A DNA stretch of 5,919 nt. Origin: Acidothermaceae bacterium (lineage in GTDB: Bacteria; Actinomycetota; Actinomycetes; Acidothermales; Acidothermaceae). Of the stretch, positions 1 through 5,305 are shown one piece after another. The notes under the pieces are model-generated. The model was not told the DNA's origin, ran no database searches, and saw only the letters and a list, made by a program, of their open reading frames with translations. The translations under genes and the position numbers were made by a program. The DNA is taken from assembly GCA_025925185.1 (NCBI GenBank), contig JAICLV010000143.1, positions 1 through 5,919 on the forward strand. Direction: 5' to 3'. Every line of letters begins with the position of its first letter. The stretch's first letter is position 1.

Positions 1-352
1 CCTTGGCCTTGTCGGCGGCCTCCTTGTTGACCTTCTCCAGGACCGGCTTCGGAGCGCCGTCGACGAGGTCTTTGGCCTCCTTCAGGCCGAGGCTGGTGAG
101 TTCGCGGACGGCCTTGATGACCTGGATCTTCTGCGCGCCGGCCTCGTCGAGGATGACGTCGAACTCGTCCTGCTCCTCGGCCGCGGCCTCGCCGCCGCCA
201 GCGCCGCCTGCGGCCGGAGCGGCGGCAACGGCAACCGGTGCGGCAGCGGTGACGCCGAAGGTCTCTTCGAACTGCTTCACGAACTCCGAGAGCTCAAGGA
301 GCGACAGGTCCTTGAAAGCGTCGATGAGCTCGCCGGTGCTGAGCTTCGCCAT
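1..352 (-). CDS. rplL: 50S ribosomal protein L7/L12 (3'-truncated by window edge)
   Basis: L7/L12 forms the flexible multi-copy stalk of the 50S subunit, binds L10 through its N-terminal domain and recruits translation GTPases through its C-terminal domain. The window holds 117 codons, starting [13 protein letters not shown]. The N-terminal dimerisation/L10-binding helices cover about residues 1-35, an Ala/Gly-rich hinge ([17 protein letters not shown]) about 37-54, and the start of the globular domain runs from about 60 ([10 protein letters not shown], then [20 protein letters not shown], the factor-binding helices). The last roughly 10-12 residues lie beyond position 1, judging from the usual length of about 130 residues. 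The ATG at 350-352 is supported by a strong Shine-Dalgarno AGGAAGGA at 362-369, 9 nt upstream. The gene lies 56 nt after rplJ, so it is almost certainly co-transcribed with it. Identification is by residue-level family resemblance and gene order. Confidence 0.97.
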   Translation of the reverse strand, partial: MAKLSTGELIDAFKDLSLLELSEFVKQFEETFGVTAAAPVAVAAAPAAGGAGGGEAAAEEQDEFDVILDEAGAQKIQVIKAVRELTSLGLKEAKDLVDGAPKPVLEKVNKEAADKAK

Positions 353-408
353 GGTGGCGGGTCCTTCCTAGGTGTGAAACGAGAGTCTGCTTGGTCGGGT
401 CGGATGGA

Positions 409-987
409 TCAGGTTTGCTCGGTGTCGACCGGCGCCTCGTCGACCGGCGCCTGAGCGGTGGCCGCAGGTGCGCTTTCGGCTGCCTTGGCCCGCAGGGCCT
501 CGACCAGCCGAGCCGCTTGCGATAGCGGCGCCTGGAACAGCGCGGCCGCCTTGGCGAGCGTGGCGTTGGCCGCCCCGGCCACCTTGGCGAGCAGCACCTC
601 GCGCGACTCTAGGTCGGCGATCTTCGACAACTCGGCGGCGGTGAGGAGATTGCCATCGAGCACGCCGCCCTTGATCACGAGCAGCGGGTTGGCCTTGGCG
701 AAGTCGCGAAGGCCCTTGGCGGCCTCCACGGGGTCACCCTTGACGAAGGCGACTGCGGACGGACCTTCGAGCAGCGACTCGAGCTGCTCCAGGCCGGCGT
801 CGCGTACCGCGATCTTCGACAGGGTGTTCTTCACCACGGCGTATTCCGTGTTCTCACCGAGCGAGCGACGCAGCTGCGTGAGCTGCGCGACGGTGAGACC
901 GCGGTACTCGGTGAGCACGGCCGCCTTAGAGCTGCGGAAGTTCTCCGTCAGCTCGGCGACGGCGCTCGCCTTGTCAGGCCTTGGCAT
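409..987 (-). CDS. rplJ: 50S ribosomal protein L10
   Basis: L10 anchors the L7/L12 dimers to the base of the ribosomal stalk. The protein is 192 aa, starting [17 protein letters not shown]. Conserved L10 segments follow: [15 protein letters not shown] (about 22-36), [10 protein letters not shown] (51-60), [20 protein letters not shown] (77-96), VIKGGVLDG (104-112) and [15 protein letters not shown] sequence (124-133). The C-terminal helix that carries L7/L12 is about 140-170. After it comes an Ala/Pro/acidic tail (about 170-192) with a repeated APVDEAPVD, which makes this L10 somewhat longer than the usual 170-180 aa. The ATG at 985-987 is chosen because actinobacterial L10 begins M-[AP]-RPDKA and a GGAAGGAGG Shine-Dalgarno sits at 999-1007. 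The frame stays open upstream to 1188, but that extension is leader RNA, not protein. Its partner rplL follows. Confidence 0.97.
   Translation of the reverse strand: MPRPDKASAVAELTENFRSSKAAVLTEYRGLTVAQLTQLRRSLGENTEYAVVKNTLSKIAVRDAGLEQLESLLEGPSAVAFVKGDPVEAAKGLRDFAKANPLLVIKGGVLDGNLLTAAELSKIADLESREVLLAKVAGAANATLAKAAALFQAPLSQAARLVEALRAKAAESAPAATAQAPVDEAPVDTEQT
424..452 (-). repeat. Short tandem duplication in the rplJ 3' end
   Basis: A 15-bp unit reading gtcgaccggcgcctc on the plus strand occurs at 424-438 and again at 439-452 (14 of 14 bases of the second copy match before it diverges). It lies in frame within the L10 C-terminal tail and encodes the duplicated [10 protein letters not shown]. 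It is probably a slippage-derived expansion of a non-structured tail. No function is implied. Confidence 0.8.
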
Positions 988-998
988 GGGTGCGCAGG

Positions 999-1007
999 CC
1001 TCCTTCC
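999..1007 (-). promoter_or_regulatory. Ribosome binding site of rplJ
   Basis: The minus strand reads GGAAGGAGG here, a near-full anti-16S match, 11 nt before the ATG at 985-987. It decides the L10 start against the longer open frame that continues upstream to 1188, which has no comparable Shine-Dalgarno. Confidence 0.85.
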
Positions 1008-1049
1008 GGGTGTCGGCAAGCCGGACGGCGAAAACCCGAAGGAACTGCG

Positions 1050-1085
1050 ACAAGCAAAACGCCCCGGCGCAGCGCGCACGGGGCG
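1050..1085 (-). terminator. Candidate intrinsic terminator (attenuator) in the rplJ leader
   Basis: On the transcript, CGCCCCG (from 1085 to 1079) pairs perfectly with CGGGGCG (1066 to 1060). The inner sequence TGCGCGCTGCGC can extend the stem with GCGC/GCGC pairing around a small loop. The stem is followed at once by UUUUGCUUGU (1059-1050), seven U in ten. A GC-rich stem plus U-rich tail inside a 5' leader, about 60 nt before the rplJ start codon, is the layout of an attenuator. The U-run is only four long, so termination may be partial or factor-assisted. Confidence 0.6.
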
Positions 1086-1140
1086 GGCCGGACGACGTGT
1101 TGCGTCGCGCCGGTGCAACGTGTGCCTGCGCGGGCCGCCC
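1081..1140 (-). promoter_or_regulatory. Candidate antiterminator pairing in the rplJ leader
   Basis: On the transcript, GGGCGGCC (1140-1133) can pair with GGCCCGCCC (1089-1081) in eight pairs with one bulged C. The 3' arm shares bases 1081-1085 with the 5' arm of the downstream terminator-like hairpin (1079-1085), so the two structures exclude each other. The 5' arm can itself be taken up by hairpins at 1138-1152 or 1129-1143, which would free the terminator. The pairings are seen directly. Their use as a switch is inferred. Confidence 0.5.
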
Positions 1141-1212
1141 GCGAGTCGCGGGGCCTTCGGGAGCCGCAGCTGCGAACAGCAGCGACACCGACCGGCGGTC
1201 TGTGGCGGGTCA

Positions 1213-1241
1213 ACAGTACGTGGTGCGTCGGCACCGGTCAA
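1213..1241 (-). promoter_or_regulatory. Promoter of rplJ-rplL
   Basis: The minus strand carries TTGACC (1236-1241) as the -35 box and TACTGT (1213-1218) as the -10 box, separated by exactly 17 bp. The -35 box matches TTGACA in five of six positions. The -10 box fits the loose actinobacterial TAnnnT pattern. Transcription would begin near 1206. The promoter sits in the rplA-rplJ gap, where a separate rplJL promoter is known in related actinobacteria, and it would allow L10/L12 to be made apart from L11/L1. Confidence 0.7.
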
Positions 1242-1286
1242 AACCGGCCGCCAAACCAGCGAGGCGGCCGACTGGCCCGCCCTCGC

Positions 1287-2006
1287 TCAGGCGGTCGCGG
1301 CCTCGTCGGCGAGCAGGCCGCGGGTGCGGTTCGGGTCGACGGGGATACCGGGACCCATCGTCGTGGTGATCGTCGCCTTCTTGACGTAGCGACCCTTGGC
1401 CGCCGACGGCTTGAGGCGCATCACCTCGTCGATCGCGGCCGCGTAGTTCTCGACCAGCTGCTCGTCGGAGAACGACGTCTTCCCGATGATGAAGTGCAGG
1501 TTGGCCTGACGGTCGACACGGAACTCGATCTTGCCGCCCTTGATGTCGGCCACCGCCTTCGCGACATCGTTGGTCACGGTGCCGGTCTTCGGGTTGGGCA
1601 TCAAGCCACGCGGGCCGAGCACTCGACCGAGCCGGCCGACCTTGCCCATCAGGTCCGGGGTTGCCACGGCGGAGTCGAAGTCGAGAAACCCGCCGGCCAC
1701 CCGGTCGATCAGCTCGTCGGCGCCAACCACGTCGGCGCCCGCCGCGCGAGCCTCTTCCGCACGGTCACCTGACGCGAAGACCAGCACGCGCGCGGTCTTG
1801 CCGGTGCCATGCGGCAGGTTCACGGTGCCGCGCACCATCTGGTCGGCCTTGCGTGGGTCGACGCCGAGCGACAACGCCACCTCGACGGTGCCGGGATTCT
1901 TCGTGGTCGACGTCTCGCGGGCCAGCCGCACCGCGTCGAGCGGGGCGTAGAGCTTGTCGCGGTCGACCTTGGCCGCCGCCGCGTTGTAAGCCTTGCTGCG
2001 CTTCAT
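1287..2006 (-). CDS. rplA: 50S ribosomal protein L1
   Basis: L1 binds helices 76-78 of 23S rRNA to form the mobile L1 stalk that handles E-site tRNA release, and in many bacteria it also represses its own mRNA. The protein is 239 aa, a usual length, starting [20 protein letters not shown]. It has the L1 family landmarks: ARETSTTK (29-36), [20 protein letters not shown] (48-67), [19 protein letters not shown] (74-92), the signature [20 protein letters not shown] (114-133), then [11 protein letters not shown] (134-144), [20 protein letters not shown] (155-174) and [11 protein letters not shown] (214-224). The ATG at 2004-2006 has AGGAG at 2012-2016, 5 nt upstream. It follows rplK by 72 nt with no promoter seen between them, so it is read from the same mRNA. 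A candidate L1-binding hairpin lies in that gap. Confidence 0.98.
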   Translation of the reverse strand: MKRSKAYNAAAAKVDRDKLYAPLDAVRLARETSTTKNPGTVEVALSLGVDPRKADQMVRGTVNLPHGTGKTARVLVFASGDRAEEARAAGADVVGADELIDRVAGGFLDFDSAVATPDLMGKVGRLGRVLGPRGLMPNPKTGTVTNDVAKAVADIKGGKIEFRVDRQANLHFIIGKTSFSDEQLVENYAAAIDEVMRLKPSAAKGRYVKKATITTTMGPGIPVDPNRTRGLLADEAATA

Positions 2007-2032
2007 TGTTGCTCCTGTGGTGATGTGGAGTT

Positions 2033-2066
2033 CGTGGTACCGCGGGCCGCGCTCGGCCCTCCCACG
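2033..2066 (-). promoter_or_regulatory. Candidate L1-binding RNA motif upstream of rplA
   Basis: The transcript folds as CGUGG (2066-2062) with CCACG (2037-2033), an asymmetric internal loop (GA on the 5' side, GCGGUA on the 3' side), then GGGCC (2059-2055) with GGCCC (2048-2044) closing a 6-nt loop. The 5' strand reads GUGGGAGGG, which closely resembles GUGGGAGGC in the L1-binding stem (H76-H77 region) of 23S rRNA. Ribosomal protein L1 is known to repress its own operon by binding an mRNA mimic of this rRNA site. The motif ends 17 nt before the rplA Shine-Dalgarno, well placed to affect rplA translation. The fold is visible. Binding is inferred. Confidence 0.6.
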
Positions 2067-2078
2067 GTGGTGCGAAAG

Positions 2079-2510
2079 CTAGCCGTTGACGGTGATGCCC
2101 ATCGATCGCGCGGTGCCGGCGATGATCTTCTCGGCGGCCTCGATGTCGCGGGCGTTGAGGTCGGGCATTTTGGTCTGCGCGATCTCGCGCACCTGCGCGC
2201 GGGTCAGCGACGCGACCTTCGTCTTGTTCGGCACCGCCGAACCCTTGTCGACGCCGGCGGCCTTCTTGATGAGCTCGGGCGCGGGGGGCGTCTTGGTGAT
2301 GAACGTGAACGAGCGGTCCTCGTACACCGAGATCTCGACCGGGATCACATTGCCGCGCTGCGACTCGGTGGCCGCGTTGTACTGCTTGCAGAAGTCCATG
2401 ATGTTGACACCGTGCTGACCGAGCGCCGGACCGATCGGCGGCGCGGGCGTCGCGGCGCCTGCGTTGATCTGCAGCTTGATGATCGCCGCAAGCTTCTTCT
2501 TCGGGGGCAT
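2079..2510 (-). CDS. rplK: 50S ribosomal protein L11
   Basis: L11 sits with L10 at the GTPase-associated centre on 23S rRNA. It is part of the thiostrepton target and is needed for RelA-type stringent activation in bacteria that have it. The protein is 143 aa, full length, starting [20 protein letters not shown]. The N-terminal domain has the proline-rich stretch [20 protein letters not shown] (21-40), which includes the conserved prolines near the thiostrepton pocket, followed by [17 protein letters not shown] (44-60) and [12 protein letters not shown] (67-78). The C-terminal rRNA-binding domain spans about 79-143 and ends with [15 protein letters not shown] (129-143). The ATG at 2508-2510 has AAGGA at 2517-2521, 6 nt upstream. 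It follows nusG by 106 nt, and I could not defend a promoter in that gap. Confidence 0.98.
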   Translation of the reverse strand: MPPKKKLAAIIKLQINAGAATPAPPIGPALGQHGVNIMDFCKQYNAATESQRGNVIPVEISVYEDRSFTFITKTPPAPELIKKAAGVDKGSAVPNKTKVASLTRAQVREIAQTKMPDLNARDIEAAEKIIAGTARSMGITVNG

Positions 2511-2616
2511 GGCTGGTCCTTCGAGATGGCCGAGATGGTGTCGACAGCCCGTTCGGGCCGTTCAATGGTACGGGACGGCGCCCGGTAGGCCGCGCGGTGC
2601 CTGTTCGGCGTCCGGG

Positions 2617-3411
2617 TTAGATCTTTGAGACTTGGTTGAACTGCAGCTCGACGGGGGTCTCGCGACCGAAGATCGAGACAAGCACCTTGAGCTTTTGCTG
2701 GTCGGCGTTGATCTCGCTGATCGTCGCGGGCAACGTGGCGAACGCGCCGTCGGTGACCGTGACCGACTCCCCGACCTCGAAGTCGACGATCTTCGGAATG
2801 GCGGCCGCGGCGGCTTCCTTTTGCTCCTTGGTGGCCGGCGCGAGGAAGCGGAAGACCTCGTCGAGCGTGAGCGGCGAGGGCTTGCTGGAACTCGGCCCGA
2901 CGAAGCCGGTGACCGCGGGCGTGTAACGCACCGCAGACCACGATTCGTCGGTCATCTCCATGCGCACCAGCAGGTAGCCCGGGAAGACGTTGCGTTTCAC
3001 GTTCTGCCGCTTGCCATTCTTGATCTCGACGACTTCTTCTTGCGGCACTTCGATCTGGTAGATGAAGTCCTCCATGTTCAAGGACTGGATGCGCGTCTCG
3101 AGATTCGCCTTCGCCTTGTTCTCATAACCCGCGTAGGTGTGGACGACGTACCAGTCGCCGGGCGCGTTGCGCAGCGACTGACGAAACGCCTCCGCAGGGT
3201 CGACGCCGTCATCGAGAGCGCCATCGAGGGAGTCGTCAGGGGGGTCGCCGACAGCAACCGCCGCCGCGCCGGCCTCGACCGCGCCGCCGTCGACGTCAGA
3301 GGGCGCCACGAACGCCTCGGTCGACGCCTCGGTCGACGCCTCGATCGACAAGGCGGTCGACGAGTCGTCACGCGCGTCGTCGGGCTCGGTCGGCCAGGGT
3401 GACTCGCTCAC
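2617..3411 (-). CDS. nusG: Transcription termination/antitermination protein NusG
   Basis: NusG binds the RNA polymerase clamp to modulate pausing and links RNAP to Rho or to the ribosome (S10). The protein is 264 aa. Residues 1 to about 84 form an acidic, low-complexity N-terminal extension typical of actinobacterial NusG. The NGN domain covers about 86-190 with [20 protein letters not shown] (86-105), [15 protein letters not shown] (139-153) and [12 protein letters not shown] (161-172). The KOW domain covers about 210-264 with [20 protein letters not shown] (211-230) and [19 protein letters not shown] (246-264). The start is GTG (3409-3411), with AAGGAA at 3422-3427, 10 nt upstream. E. coli NusG is about 181 aa, so the difference is the extension. 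It lies 79 nt after secE and before rplK, the standard order. Confidence 0.97.
   Translation of the reverse strand: MSESPWPTEPDDARDDSSTALSIEASTEASTEAFVAPSDVDGGAVEAGAAAVAVGDPPDDSLDGALDDGVDPAEAFRQSLRNAPGDWYVVHTYAGYENKAKANLETRIQSLNMEDFIYQIEVPQEEVVEIKNGKRQNVKRNVFPGYLLVRMEMTDESWSAVRYTPAVTGFVGPSSSKPSPLTLDEVFRFLAPATKEQKEAAAAAIPKIVDFEVGESVTVTDGAFATLPATISEINADQQKLKVLVSIFGRETPVELQFNQVSKI
3312..3347 (-). repeat. Three tandem 12-bp repeats in the nusG N-terminal extension
   Basis: The plus-strand unit acgcctcggtcg occurs at 3312-3323 and 3324-3335, and as acgcctcgatcg (one mismatch) at 3336-3347. Being a multiple of three, it keeps the frame and encodes the run [12 protein letters not shown] in the disordered acidic tail of NusG. 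It is a likely site of repeat-number variation between strains. Confidence 0.9.
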
Positions 3412-3490
3412 GGGGTATCGGTTCCTTATCTGGCAGCGGCTAGGCGGATCGGGTGGATGTAGGGCGGATGAGGACGCGACGGCGGTGCGG

Positions 3491-3748
3491 TCAGCCCCAG
3501 ATCTTGAGGACTGACCAGTTCGAGCCGTAGTCGACGGCGAACACGATCATGATCATGATGACCGAGAAGACGAGCGTGACGATGGTGTAGGTCACCAGTT
3601 CCTTGCGCGTGGGCCAGATGACCTTGCGCAGCTCGGCGACAATCTGCCGCCACCACAAGCCAAGCCGCTCGAACGCGTTGCGGCGCTCGACCGGTCGCGC
3701 CGGCCGACGCTCCGGTTGCGCGCCGGCGCCGGTGGTGGTGTCGCTCAC
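3491..3748 (-). CDS. secE: Protein translocase subunit SecE
   Basis: SecE is the small clamp subunit that stabilises SecY in the SecYEG channel of the cytoplasmic membrane. The protein is 85 aa, a normal length for a single-span SecE. A basic, Pro/Arg-rich N-terminus (about 10-23) is followed by an amphipathic helix and the conserved hinge [18 protein letters not shown] (38-55), the main SecE signature. One transmembrane segment follows (about 51-72, [20 protein letters not shown]), then a short tail WSVLKIWG. The start is GTG (3746-3748), with AGAAGG at 3755-3760, 6 nt upstream. It lies 62 nt after tRNA-Trp and 79 nt before nusG. No terminator is seen on either side, so it is expected to be co-transcribed with both. 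Confidence 0.96.
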   Translation of the reverse strand: MSDTTTGAGAQPERRPARPVERRNAFERLGLWWRQIVAELRKVIWPTRKELVTYTIVTLVFSVIMIMIVFAVDYGSNWSVLKIWG

Positions 3749-3810
3749 GTCGAACCTTCTCTCAACATTTGCGGTGTTGCTCGTACCGCCGGTACTGCCT
3801 TTGTGATCCG

Positions 3811-3884
3811 CAGGGCAGGAGGGACTCGAACCCCCAACCGCCGGTTTTGGAGACCGGAACTCTGACCAATTGAGCTACTGCCCT
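3811..3884 (-). tRNA. trnW: tRNA-Trp (anticodon CCA)
   Basis: A complete 74-nt cloverleaf is visible. The acceptor arm AGGGCAG/CTGCCCT has seven pairs. The D arm is GCTC/GAGT with a GG-containing loop. The anticodon arm CCGGT/ACCGG has the loop CTCCAAA, with the anticodon CCA at 3848-3850. There is a five-base variable loop, and the T arm GGGGG/CCCTC has the loop TTCGAGT. The discriminator base is G73, as expected for bacterial tRNA-Trp. The 3' CCA is not encoded (CGG follows), so it must be added by the CCA-adding enzyme. The tRNA-Trp-secE-nusG order is widely conserved in bacteria. The tRNA would be cut out of the primary transcript that continues into secE. Confidence 0.98.
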
Positions 3885-3911
3885 ATGTGAATCTGTGCGC
3901 GCGCCGGATCG

Positions 3912-3926
3912 CGGGGTCAGACCCCG
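3912..3926 (-). other. Small perfect hairpin between promoter and tRNA-Trp
   Basis: The transcript reads CGGGGTCTGACCCCG, six pairs around a 3-nt loop, in the roughly 48-nt leader between the predicted start (near 3932) and the tRNA 5' end (3884). It lacks a U-tract on the minus strand and on the plus strand, so it is not an intrinsic terminator. It could shape the substrate for RNase P or other nucleases. That role is speculation. Confidence 0.55.
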
Positions 3927-3938
3927 GCCAGCTTCGAC

Positions 3939-3967
3939 AGTGTACGTGGCGGCCTCGAAACGGTCGA
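3939..3967 (-). promoter_or_regulatory. Promoter of tRNA-Trp-secE-nusG
   Basis: The minus strand carries TCGACC (3962-3967, four of six matches to TTGACA) and TACACT (3939-3944, four of six matches to TATAAT), 17 bp apart. The start point would be near 3932, about 48 nt before the tRNA. This is the best promoter-like pair in the divergent region. The -10 area reads CCACGTACACTGT, sharing the 8-mer CCACGTAC with the rplJ promoter at the same place relative to the -10 box. Confidence 0.62.
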
Positions 3968-3987
3968 ACGCGACGGTAGTCCGACCT

Positions 3988-4017
3988 CGCTCGCCACTGA
4001 CGGACCCGCGGCGAGCG
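3988..4017. repeat. 8-bp inverted repeat in the divergent promoter region
   Basis: The plus strand reads CGCTCGCC (3988-3995) and GGCGAGCG (4010-4017), perfect inverted arms separated by 14 bp, so the arm centres are 22 bp apart, about two helical turns. It lies about 20 bp upstream of the predicted tRNA-Trp -35 box and about 60 bp before the aminotransferase start. It may be an operator for a dimeric regulator or an RNA hairpin in an aminotransferase leader. In GC-rich DNA chance cannot be excluded. Confidence 0.5.
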
Positions 4018-4075
4018 GTGTTGCAGGCGTTCAACCCGGCAGCGCCGTTCGCCACGCGCATGGGACGATAGCGGC

Positions 4076-5302
4076 ATGACCGAAAGCACCCCGTCACCCG
4101 CTCGGGCCCGCGTTTCTCGTCGGATCGGCGCCATCGCCGAGTCCGCGACCCTCGCCGTCGACGCCAAGGCGAAGGCGCTGAAGGCGGCGGGCCGCCCGGT
4201 CATCGGGTTCGGCGCGGGCGAGCCCGACTTTCCCACCCCCGAGGCGATCGTCGAGGCCGCGGTGCAGGCCGCGCGCGACCCGAAGAATCACCGCTACACC
4301 CCGACGCCTGGTCTGCCCGAGCTGCGCGAGGCGGTCGCGGTCAAAACGAAGCGCGACTCCGGCTACGACGTCAAGGCCGCGCAGGTTGTCGTCACCAACG
4401 GCGGCAAGCAGGCGGTCTACCAGGCGTTCGCCACCCTGCTCGACCCGGGCGACGAGGTGCTCTTGCCAGCGCCGTACTGGACCACGTATCCCGAGGCGAT
4501 CGCGCTCGCCGGCGGCGTCCCGGTGCCGGTCGCGACCGACGAGTCGACCGGCTTTCGGGCCAGTGTCGAGCAGCTCGAGGCCGCGCGCACGCCGCGCACC
4601 AAAGTGCTGTTGTTCTGCTCGCCGTCCAACCCGACCGGCGCCGTCTACACGCCGGAGCAGGTCGCCGAGATCGGCCGGTGGGCCGTCGAGCACGGGATCT
4701 GGGTCGTCACCGACGAGATCTACGAGCACCTGGTCTACGGCGACGCCACCTTCTCCTCGATGCCGGTGGTCGTTCCCGAGCTGGCCGACACCTGCGTGGT
4801 GCTGAACGGCGTCGCGAAGACCTACGCCATGACCGGCTGGCGGGTGGGCTGGCTGATCGGCCCGGCCGACGTCGTGAAGGCGGCCACCAACCTGCAGTCG
4901 CACCTGTCGTCGAACGTCTCGAATGTGTCACAGCGCGCCGCGCTTGCCGCCGTCTCGGGCGATCTCCTCGCCGTTGAAAAGATGCGCGCGGCGTTCGACC
5001 GGCGCCGGCAGACCATCGTGCGGATGCTGGGCGAGATCCCCGGCGTCGTTTGCCCCGAGCCGGAGGGCGCGTTCTACGCCTACCCGTCCGTGCGAGAGCT
5101 CGTCGGCAAGGAGATCCGCGGCAAGCGCCCCGCGTCGTCCGCGCAACTCGCCGAGCTGGTGCTCGACGAGGCGGAGGTCGCGGTCGTGCCAGGTGAGGCG
5201 TTCGGCACGCCCGGCTACTTCCGGATGTCCTACGCGCTCGGCGACGACGACCTCGTCGAAGGCGTCAACCGGATCGCGAAACTGCTCGCCGAGGCGCGCT
5301 AA
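4076..5302 (+). CDS. aspC: Class I PLP-dependent aminotransferase (aspartate aminotransferase type)
   Basis: The enzyme transfers an amino group between aspartate (or a related amino acid) and 2-oxoglutarate using pyridoxal phosphate, in the cytosol. It has 408 aa, a full-length fold-type I enzyme. The class I signature is exact at 245-258 ([14 protein letters not shown]), with K248 the Schiff-base lysine and R256 the phosphate contact. Other expected residues are [12 protein letters not shown] (44-55), Y74 in [16 protein letters not shown] (108-116), PAPYW (131-135), N185 in SPSNPTG, D213 and Y216 in TDEIYE, and R383 in FRMSYA for the substrate carboxylate. Subgroup-Ib features suggest aspartate, and some relatives also use prephenate, so the substrate is inferred. 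The ATG at 4076 has only a weak upstream GGGA, so translation may be leaderless or weakly initiated. It is divergent from tRNA-Trp, and the same gene pair occurs near secE in other actinobacteria. Confidence 0.93.
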   Translation: MTESTPSPARARVSRRIGAIAESATLAVDAKAKALKAAGRPVIGFGAGEPDFPTPEAIVEAAVQAARDPKNHRYTPTPGLPELREAVAVKTKRDSGYDVKAAQVVVTNGGKQAVYQAFATLLDPGDEVLLPAPYWTTYPEAIALAGGVPVPVATDESTGFRASVEQLEAARTPRTKVLLFCSPSNPTGAVYTPEQVAEIGRWAVEHGIWVVTDEIYEHLVYGDATFSSMPVVVPELADTCVVLNGVAKTYAMTGWRVGWLIGPADVVKAATNLQSHLSSNVSNVSQRAALAAVSGDLLAVEKMRAAFDRRRQTIVRMLGEIPGVVCPEPEGAFYAYPSVRELVGKEIRGKRPASSAQLAELVLDEAEVAVVPGEAFGTPGYFRMSYALGDDDLVEGVNRIAKLLAEAR

Positions 5303-5305
5303 GCC

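Larger units (their letters stand above)
988..1206 (-). promoter_or_regulatory. rplJ-rplL mRNA leader (candidate L10 leader)
   Basis: This stretch runs from the predicted transcription start (about 1206) to the rplJ start codon. It is about 219 nt, far longer than the other gaps in this operon (56-106 nt). It is rich in complementary segments. There is a 5-bp hairpin GCTGC/GCAGC with a 5-nt loop (1169-1183), a near-perfect hairpin (1138-1152), a competing one (1129-1143), the long-range pairing 1081-1089 with 1133-1140, and a terminator-like hairpin (1060-1085). Established knowledge: the L10(L12)4 complex autoregulates rplJL through a structured leader in several bacteria, and in Bacillus subtilis it does so by transcription attenuation. 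That this leader is such an element is an inference from position, length and structure. I did not identify the kink-turn that L10 binds. Confidence 0.65.

Noticed and set aside
988..1188. In-frame N-terminal extension of L10, giving a 259-aa protein with a GTG start at 1188.
   Set aside because: The extension is Arg/Pro/Ala-rich and unlike L10. A strong Shine-Dalgarno supports the ATG at 987, and L10 relatives start MxRPDKA. The region is a structured leader downstream of a good promoter.
458..1772. Long open frames on the plus strand opposite rplJ, its leader and rplA (458-1369 and 981-1772).
   Set aside because: They are antisense to conserved genes, have high-GC shadow composition rich in Arg/Ser/Ala, and show no domain motifs or ribosome binding sites.
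1765..2565. Minus-strand 266-codon frame spanning parts of rplA and rplK.
   Set aside because: It overlaps two unmistakable ribosomal protein genes in another frame and is Arg/Ala-rich shadow sequence.
2565..2593. Possible rplK promoter: TACCAT (2565-2570) on the minus strand.
   Set aside because: The -10-like box has no acceptable -35 box at 16-19 bp spacing (GCGGCC at 17 bp). It is left out, although an rplK promoter in this gap occurs in other bacteria.
2632..3402. Plus-strand 256-codon frame opposite nusG.
   Set aside because: It is the mirror of the nusG codon pattern, with Arg/Asp/Val/Leu repeats typical of an antisense shadow, and has no recognisable family.
3785..3797. Hairpin GTACC-GGC-GGTAC just downstream of tRNA-Trp as a terminator.
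   Set aside because: The stem is only 5 bp and no U-tract follows, so it should not stop transcription into secE.
4094..4903. Minus-strand 269-codon frame opposite the aminotransferase.
   Set aside because: It is an antisense shadow of a gene with intact catalytic motifs, and its composition is Arg/Gly/Asp/Leu-rich with no motif.
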